Positions 57,874-64,000 of a stretch of 64,000 nucleotides of DNA are shown here, piece by piece. Source of the DNA: Uranotaenia lowii (taxonomy: Eukaryota; Arthropoda; Insecta; Diptera; Culicidae); the NCBI RefSeq assembly GCF_029784155.1, contig NC_073691.1:137280409-137344408 (forward strand), written 5' to 3'. The notes below the pieces were generated by a model. It did not search any database. It was not told the origin of the DNA and saw only the letters and a program-made list of their open reading frames with translations. Both the position numbers and the translations under genes were made by a program. Numbering within the stretch: the stretch's first letter is position 1; each line of letters starts with the position of its first letter.

Positions 57874-58335
57874 ATCATAAAGATGGTAAATGATGTCAAA
57901 TTTGTTACACTAAGTGTAACCTCGTTCTACGAAACATGTTCAAAAGAAATTCTCAGAAATATTTTTTTAACAGGTACCAAGATCCTGAATGAAACTTAAC
58001 CTGTACTTCTACATCCTAATCATTGAATCATCCCCAGCTAGATCTAAATGATTAAAAATCATATCGGGCACGGAACTTTCTGATCCTTTCTCGTAACTGG
58101 CTGTTTAAACCAGGGCGAGTACAGCTTCGGGTGTGTTCTTATACCAATACACGGAATCGTCCATCTTGTGACAGGCAATCGTAATCGTAGGCATGGTAGG
58201 CGAACAATTGGCTGTCAAAAAACGCTCTGTCTTCACCCCCAATCACTGAAAAATTTTTGGTACCCCTTGCCAAATTTCCTCAATATTTATGCATCCACCC
58301 GTAGCTGTAGGCACTCTGGTTTATACGCTGGTCTC
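57874..58335. other. Spacer, nothing recognised
   Basis: Short frames only, no motif. Confidence 0.5.
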
Positions 58336-58343
58336 TGTCACCC

Positions 58344-58919
58344 TAGGTTGCCAGGTGCCCAGATTTGTCTGTAAAACCAAGACCTTCAACCCTTCTTCCA
58401 AATATTGGTCAGACACAGATGAAATCAATATTCGTGCATCGGATTTGATCCGTAAGTGCCAGATTAGACTGAGATCTCGGTTGTATCCATTGGTATTTGG
58501 CCAATTTAACGAGCCTATAGTAAACAAAGAGACGAAATGTCACGATTGGAATTTTCGATTTTCTGTCAGTGTCATTCCAATCGAGCAAAACCAAGCAGTC
58601 TTAAAAGCAGCCCTATAGCAGGGTTGCAAGCTTATTATTTCAAAAGGGATCAGACTGCGCCTCTTTAGACCAATTATCGTTAAACCCTTTTTTTTCAATA
58701 AGGTCGGCATGGTACGTGGTAGGAAACAGTGTTTGTTATATAGTTCTCAACTTATGAATAACCCACAGCTAAACAACTCCCCCCCCCCCCCCCCACCCCG
58801 CTCGCATTGCCAAATTTCTTGTTTAGTACCAAATTTATGACCTTCCTTATGCACGGACACTCCCAGACTTTTTTTCAAAATTGCCCAGATTTTTCTTACT
58901 CAACACCTGGCATCCCTGC
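58344..58919. mobile_element. hAT-like MITE, 8-bp TSD
   Basis: The left TAGGTTGCCAGGTGCCCAGA and the inverted right end CAGGGATGCCAGGTG share the TGCCAGGTG core. TGTCACCC at 58336-58343 and 58920-58927 is an exact 8-bp duplication. CCCAGATTT words occur at both ends. It contains a C run (58780-58799). The 109-aa frame at 58289-58618 starts outside the element and is not a gene. Confidence 0.7.
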
Positions 58920-59293
58920 TGTCACCCCAGATTGGAGTTGAAATTGATTTCAGACAGATTCGCATTCTTCGGAAATCGAATCCTGAATATTCAAAAATCA
59001 TTCATAATTTCAATCGGTTTCACTTAAATAACTCAACATCCACAGCTACATTTTTTATTTTTTTTTCCTTCTTTCTTTTGGCTTTTGACCTATCGATCCA
59101 GAATATGCCAAGTCTTATGGATTTTAACTGTTTTGTTTTATTTACAGTTCGCGTGTTTATTTAATTTGACCGTTTATTCCCATATCATGGGGATAGTGAT
59201 TTCATTAGTTGAGTAAAATTTACTATTTATTGACTTTAAATTTTTCGTTCATGTTTACGTTTGTGTTAAAATCGAACTATCTCGCCGGTCTCG

Positions 59294-59686
59294 TTCAAAG
59301 GTGCCAGGTGTCCTGATTTTTCAGGATTTGTCCTGATTTCCAAGGGATTGTCCTGATTTTTCAATAACGCCTGACTTGTCCTGACTTTCGAAAAATGGTC
59401 TTTAATATGTCCTGATTTTCGAAACAAATTAAAGTTCAGCTGAATTTTTATTCAAATGATGTTCAACCGATTAAATCATTGGATTGGTTCAGATGATATT
59501 TGAATGGTGTTTTTGATATGAATTGCAGGCCAACCAAGGTTCTGCTAGCATCCCTTGCAATTTGAGGCGCCTTCAATACCTGTACTTCATCTTTATTTAT
59601 GCAATCTTAGGAGAGTTGCATGTTATTTCCATCAATTTAGTGGTGTCCTGAAGATGTCATGATTTTTGACAAAACCACCTGGCACG
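59294..59686. mobile_element. Possible hAT-like MITE
   Basis: GGTGCCAGGTGTCCTGATTT at the left and GTGCCAGGTGG inverted at the right, with internal TGTCCTGATTT repeats. No clear TSD. Confidence 0.4.
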
Positions 59687-59689
59687 AAT

Positions 59690-60224
59690 CACTATGTTCT
59701 TACTTCAAATTTATTATACTGAACATTTTCTTCGGTTCTTAAGTACATATTCAACTGTATTTGGTAATATCATCGTTAAGATATGAAAACACTACTTTAA
59801 TCTAACACAAAATTTCTGCCGTTTGTTTATTGATGTAATGCCTTTAGTTGGAATTAACATCTAGTTGATGTGATTTTATGTTTTTTTCCACGTTGAACTT
59901 GAACATGATCCCTAAAAAACAGTCTTAATACATGTAAAATAGCCTGATCACAAATTTCGATAAATTTGTATCGTTTTCTATGTAAATTAAAGTTGGGTTG
60001 TTACTTACATTGCCAAATGTTCACATCGTTTATGGAAATGAGTGTAGTGTTATATTATTTTTTTTGCTGTGTGCTCCAAAAAGAAAGTGTGGAAGTAAAA
60101 GAGATTTTGCCGACTTTTTTTGATACTAACAGGTAAGAAATAAGATATCAGTCTTAGCATGCGTAACGTTAAACTTTTGGGTACTGGGCATCAACAAATG
60201 CAGTCCATAGTAAATTATTTTGAA
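59690..60224. other. AT-rich DNA left of the Helitron
   Basis: Should be the other side of the RT gene split by the Helitron if no deletion occurred, but I could not read convincing RT here. Confidence 0.35.
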
Positions 60225-61361
60225 CTAGCTGACCCGTTGTGCTTTGCTACACCTTCCGGAAATAAATGTTTTGTAAAAATTTAGATTTTAGAGAGAATTG
60301 TTTTAAATCAAACCTCATCATACTTCAGAACCAACAACTTTGAAATGAGAGCTGCAGCTGCAGTTCTGAATAGCAATTCAAAGATGGTATATATTATTTA
60401 CTGATCTCTAAACTCGTTTTTCAAGATCTGAAATTTGTACTTTGTACCAAAAAAAACCTTTTTAAATATGGTCCCTTCTTTGAAAAGCTCTTTATCTTAA
60501 ATTTACATGGGAGCTCTCCCATCTTTTTCAATTTTGTCCCCCACTGCTTGAAGAAGGTAGGCAAATTTAACCGGCTCGATACCCAAACAACACTTATCAT
60601 GGTAATCAAAAATATATTAAATTCGTTATGTATTAAATACAGTGCAAATTTCTTTTTTTAAATAAATTTGCTACGGTAAACATATAAATATTTAAAAAAA
60701 TATCAGTTGCATCACTAAATAAGTTCTCAGCGTTTTTTTATTTTCTCTTTGAAAGTCAAATGTAGGCTAAGTTTACATTTGTCCCGTATATTGGGGCAAG
60801 TGTCAATGCAAAGCTTATTTTCAGATGCGTCAGAGTAATGGCTTTAAAATGGATTTAATACGAATTCCTGTTTTTGTTCTATCAAGTTTCACTGATATAT
60901 CTGCAGTATTCCTGCAATATAAATTTATGTTTGTTACTCCACTTTTAACGAATGCTGTTCAAAGGGAATGACCTTCATTTACAAAGACATTTAAAAATTT
61001 TCAATATCCCCTGCAGTTTCAACATTCGGAATACCCTTTCTTGTCTTTCCAACATATTGAATCATTTTGAAGATGAATTTCTTAAAAGTTCGATGTTTGC
61101 CCTTGCCCCACCGTGTAAGTTGACAAAAGGGAATATTGTTTTTATCATTTTAAGGGTAAACTAAAAATTTCTCTTAAAAATTTTGCGTCCAGTTGAATAT
61201 CAGTTCTAAAGTCTCGCGAAGCGGATCAAAAGTCTCTTTTATGCAGCCATGTAACACAAAAACACTTTTCATGTTAAGTACGTACTTGAATTGGTATGTA
61301 AGCAAAAAGTACGATGGTTTTTACAGAATTATCTATATATATATAAAAAGCAATTTCTGTA

Positions 61362-61416
61362 TGTTTGTTTGTTTGTTTGTTTGTTTGTTTGTTTGTTTGT
61401 TTGTTTGTTTGTTTGT
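61362..61416 (+). repeat. (GTTT)n microsatellite
   Basis: About 13 GTTT units directly after the Helitron 5' end. Frames reading it (CLFV repeats, KQTN repeats) are artefacts. Confidence 0.95.
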
Positions 61417-61530
61417 CCTCTATAGACTCAGCCGTCTTAAGAGCTAGAGAGCTGAAATTTGGCATGGATGCTCATTAGGACCAGGAAGGATGAAAAATGT
61501 TTTTAGATTTTCGGATGACCCCTTCTGAAG

Positions 61531-62390
61531 GGGGTCGTCCATAGAAGACAAATATTGTTTTCGCGATATTGACGTTATTTTTTGTCGGATCGTGTTGAAA
61601 ATTTGCACATGAGTGTTTTGAAAGACGAGAAATCGATTTCAGATGTCAAATTATGTGTAAGGGATCGTTCAAAGGGGTCGTCCATATTAACTGTTCGCTG
61701 TTTTTGCAATATTGACGTTATTATACATCGTATTCAGATGAAAATTGGTACACGATAGTTTTGAGTGACGTGCAATCGATTTAAGGTATCGAATTCAGTG
61801 TAAGGGGCCGGCGAAAGGGGTCGTCCATATTGAATTTTCAGTATCTTTGTGATATTGACGTTTTTATACATCGGATTGGGATGAAAATTTCCACGTAGGA
61901 GTTATTAGGGACGAACAACTGTTTTCACTTATCCAAACTAAAATCAGGGGTCGGCCAAAGGGGTCGTCCATATGCACTGTTGATGCGATATTGTCGTTAA
62001 TATACATCGGATTCAGATGAAAATTGGTACACGAGAGTTTTGAGGGACGAGCAACCGATTTCAGGTACTAAATTCAGTGTAAGGGTCCGGCAAAAGGGGT
62101 CGTCCATGTTAAACTTTCAATATTTTTGCAATATCGTCATAATTATACATCGGATTGGGATGAAAACTTGCACACGGTAGTTTTCAGGGACAGGCAATCG
62201 ATTTCAGATGTCAAATATTTTGCCAGGGGTCGACGAAAGGGGTCGTCCATTTAGATTAATTGTTCACTGTTTTTTGCAATATTGACGTTATTATGCAACG
62301 GATTGCTTTGAAAATTGGTACACGGGAGTTTTGAGGGAAGGGCCATCGATTTCAGATATCAAATATGGTATAAGAAGCCTCGGAAAGGGG
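61531..62390 (+). repeat. 143-bp tandem repeat inside Helitron B
   Basis: GGGGTCGTCCATA-type starts lie at 61531, 61674, 61817, 61960, 62096, 62239 and (degenerate) 62387, giving spacings of 143, 143, 143, 136, 143 and 148. Each unit has GATATTGACGTTATTATACA and 'cggatt(c/g)agatgaaaattg'. About six units. Confidence 0.85.
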
Positions 62391-63451
62391 TTTAACTTTT
62401 TGGCAAAAATTGCGTTGTTATGCAACGATTGAGTCAAAATTTATACACGGGTTTTTTTGGCACGGTCAATTGATTCCTGATTTCAAATTTATTAGCAGAC
62501 GACAGACAAATTGATCGTCCAATATTTTTGCAATTATTACTTAACAATGAATTCAAAAGTGCATCTGGAAAATGCTTGGCCATTGACTTTCATGCAAACT
62601 GTTCATGGCATATTCCAAGTTGGAAGCGAAACGGAGTTCGTATGGGATCAGCTAGTTTAAAATAAAAAGCTCCCATTTTCATTTCTAAAATCGTTTCAGT
62701 TGTGTATTTGGGCCGAAGTAACAATTTCTAGAAGAAAACATAATTTTTAATTTTTTTAACAGAAAAAGTTGAACGTTTGAACATGTTCTAATGTTCCTTG
62801 AATGAAAAGTCGACTGCTACCTACATTAACACGAACTAAATTTGGAAGTATTTTTTCAAATCTTTCAATTGGTTTTGATTCGATTGATAAAATACCAATC
62901 CGTGTCACCTTCTAGGCGTCATTTATTACCACGTGCTGTGTACAAATTAAATAAGCAAGAAAAAAACACATCTAGGTTGCATATCGCCCCACGTGTTTGA
63001 GAAACAGGCGCCTTATTGTTAAATTTTCCAGCAATCAATGAACAGTGTGCTTTGGTTACTATCCTCTTGCGTCGACGTTTGCTCGCCCATGGAGACGAAA
63101 AACAAACCCCAGGTTGAGAAATACGCGCCAAAATATTCCTACTGATCAGTATGCTATGCCTGGATTACTTTCCTTTTGCGACGCCTCGACCATAGAGACG
63201 AAAAACAAACCGCCCAAAGGAAAAAAAAATCTCAAGAAAATGGATGTCATGACTTTAATTTGTTTCGAAAAACTACAAATTTTGTATGGAAGCCTCTCCT
63301 TCCTTAAGTCGGATGGAGTTTTGACTATTACAGAAACCATCCCCGGCCTCAAAAACCCTCAGATGCCAGTTTTGACGATGATCGGTTCAGTAGTTTCCGA
63401 GTCTATAGGGAACAGACAGACAGACAAACATTCATTTTTATATATATAGAT

Positions 63452-63745
63452 TACAACTCCTAAATAAGTAGCTTTCTCTACGTACAAGATAGTGTCGTTA
63501 CCAATTTTAAGCGAGGGTAAATTTAAAATGTAATAGGATGAAGGAAACAACATAGCTTTGGTTTTCTCACTATTGATAGGTAATTGGTTCCTTTGAGACA
63601 ATCTATAAACATTTTTAAGTCCGAATTCAAGTAAATGTCCGGGCTGATAACTTGAATTCGGAAGATAAATTTCACAGCAAAAAAAGTGTTGCGATATTAC
63701 ATCAAATACCTGCACATAACTTGAGTCGCAAATGGCACCTAATTT
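63452..63745 (-). pseudogene. LINE RT fragment split by Helitron A
   Basis: The minus strand reads YVQVFDVISQ (after a damaged YADD region), LEFGLKNVYRLSQRNQLPIN, SEKTKAMLF, LKIGNDTILYVEKATYLGVV, the palm-to-thumb part of a CR1/Jockey-type RT. The frame passes straight into Helitron sequence at 63451. Confidence 0.7.
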
Positions 63746-64000
63746 TACATTATCTTGATGTACCCGGCTGTTGGGAGACAATGAATATGTTTTGTACCGC
63801 TGATCCATATGGGCCAAATTTCCTAAAAAATGAAAAATAATGAAATTTGTTTTTTAAGCTGTGGGTTTGCTTATATTTTTAATTAATGTTGGAAGTACTT
63901 ACAAGCCAAACAAATACAGCTGAGGTCCGTAATCCGTTTCTTTATTTTTGAAATGAAATCGAATTTGAACGTCAACAGAGGAAAACATTGACTACTTGAT
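63746..64000. other. AT-rich end of window
   Basis: Probably more of the decayed LINE near 63750-63815. Beyond that nothing recognised. Confidence 0.4.

Larger units (their letters stand above)
61332..62655 (+). mobile_element. Helitron-like element B
   Basis: Starts A^TCTATATATATATAAAAAG, followed by a (GTTT)n microsatellite near the 5' end, as seen in some insect Helitrons. It ends …GGGATCAGCTAG^T. Ten bases before CTAG, GCGAAAC GGA GTTCGT can form a hairpin with one bulge. No TIR or TSD. The interior is a 143-bp tandem array. No Rep/helicase ORF. It sits inside element A in the opposite orientation. Confidence 0.75.
60225..63450 (-). mobile_element. Helitron-like element A (hosts element B)
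   Basis: On the minus strand it starts TCTATATATATAAAAATGAA followed by GTCTGTCTGTCTG, preceded by A. It ends …CGGGTCAGCTAG followed by T: 5'-TC, 3'-CTAG, insertion between A and T, all Helitron hallmarks. A short imperfect hairpin precedes CTAG. Removing element B (61332-62655) leaves ~1.9 kb without Rep/helicase, so it is non-autonomous. At 63451 it interrupts an RT frame immediately after TYLGVV. The 60601-61331 and 62656-63250 parts are AT-rich, the latter with a ~115-bp degenerate tandem (63040-63220). Confidence 0.65.

Noticed and set aside
58289..58618. 109-aa ORF near 58.3 kb
   Set aside because: It crosses the boundary of a hAT-like MITE with an exact TSD and has no motif.
61193..61465. 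CLFV/KQTN repeat proteins
   Set aside because: Translation of a (GTTT)n microsatellite.

Overview
This window looks like intergenic or intronic DNA from a large, AT-rich insect genome. It is probably from a fly-lineage insect, and a culicid mosquito is my best guess. That is inference from three things: a Tc1/mariner transposase remnant with exactly 37 residues between its second Asp and its Glu (the DD37E type first described from mosquitoes), TATA-box/Inr/DPE-like promoter motifs, and a crowd of TA-, TTAA- and 8-bp-TSD elements. I found no convincing intact host protein-coding gene. Almost every readable stretch is a transposon or its wreck.

Layout. 0-7.1 kb: a TA-flanked MITE (361-1288), then a decayed composite holding a complete tRNA-headed SINE (2131-2703, 12-bp TSD) and a self-nested cluster of a ~213-bp palindromic MITE (2748-3595). 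A second TA element (5514-6742) carries SINE heads, and an RTE 3' stub follows (6818-7092). 7.65-12.52 kb: a 4.87-kb element bounded by an 18-bp perfect terminal inverted repeat and TA. It is filled with two heptamer satellite arrays in opposite orientations, and a partial second copy lies at 32.5-33.0 kb. 13.8-14.6 kb: a GC-richer, promoter-like segment with a possible 5' exon and splice donor, the only hint of a host gene. 15.9-20.8 kb: a tandem duplication, one copy broken by a young 5'-truncated RTE retrotransposon with a 14-bp TSD and a 644-codon uninterrupted RT frame.

20-33 kb: a TTAA element, two nested hAT-like pairs (21.3-22.0 and 23.5-26.3 kb) with 8-bp TSDs, and a decayed foldback element (27.2-28.4 kb). 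33-45 kb: a mariner pseudogene hit by a Helitron, a three-copy TA MITE family, a Tc1-like helix-turn-helix (HTH) remnant, a foldback element with a trapped mariner end, and a 1.9-kb nearly perfect palindrome flanked by TTAA (41344-43256). 46-50 kb: a CR1/Jockey-type RT pseudogene and the 3' part of a Penelope-like element with a GIY-YIG endonuclease. 50.9-54.2 kb: a Harbinger-like MITE and a full-length dead DD37E mariner with intact 28-bp ends. 56-64 kb: Helitron-like elements, one nested in another which itself split an RT gene, plus further RT fragments and hAT-like elements.

The elements do not work together as a pathway. The useful information is their stratigraphy (what landed in what) and their structure: long inverted repeats that could form hairpins, Pol III promoter boxes, and satellite arrays apparently carried inside a transposon. 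The most unusual items are the satellite-bearing TIR element at 7.65-12.52 kb and the 1.9-kb TTAA palindrome with its diverged relative.
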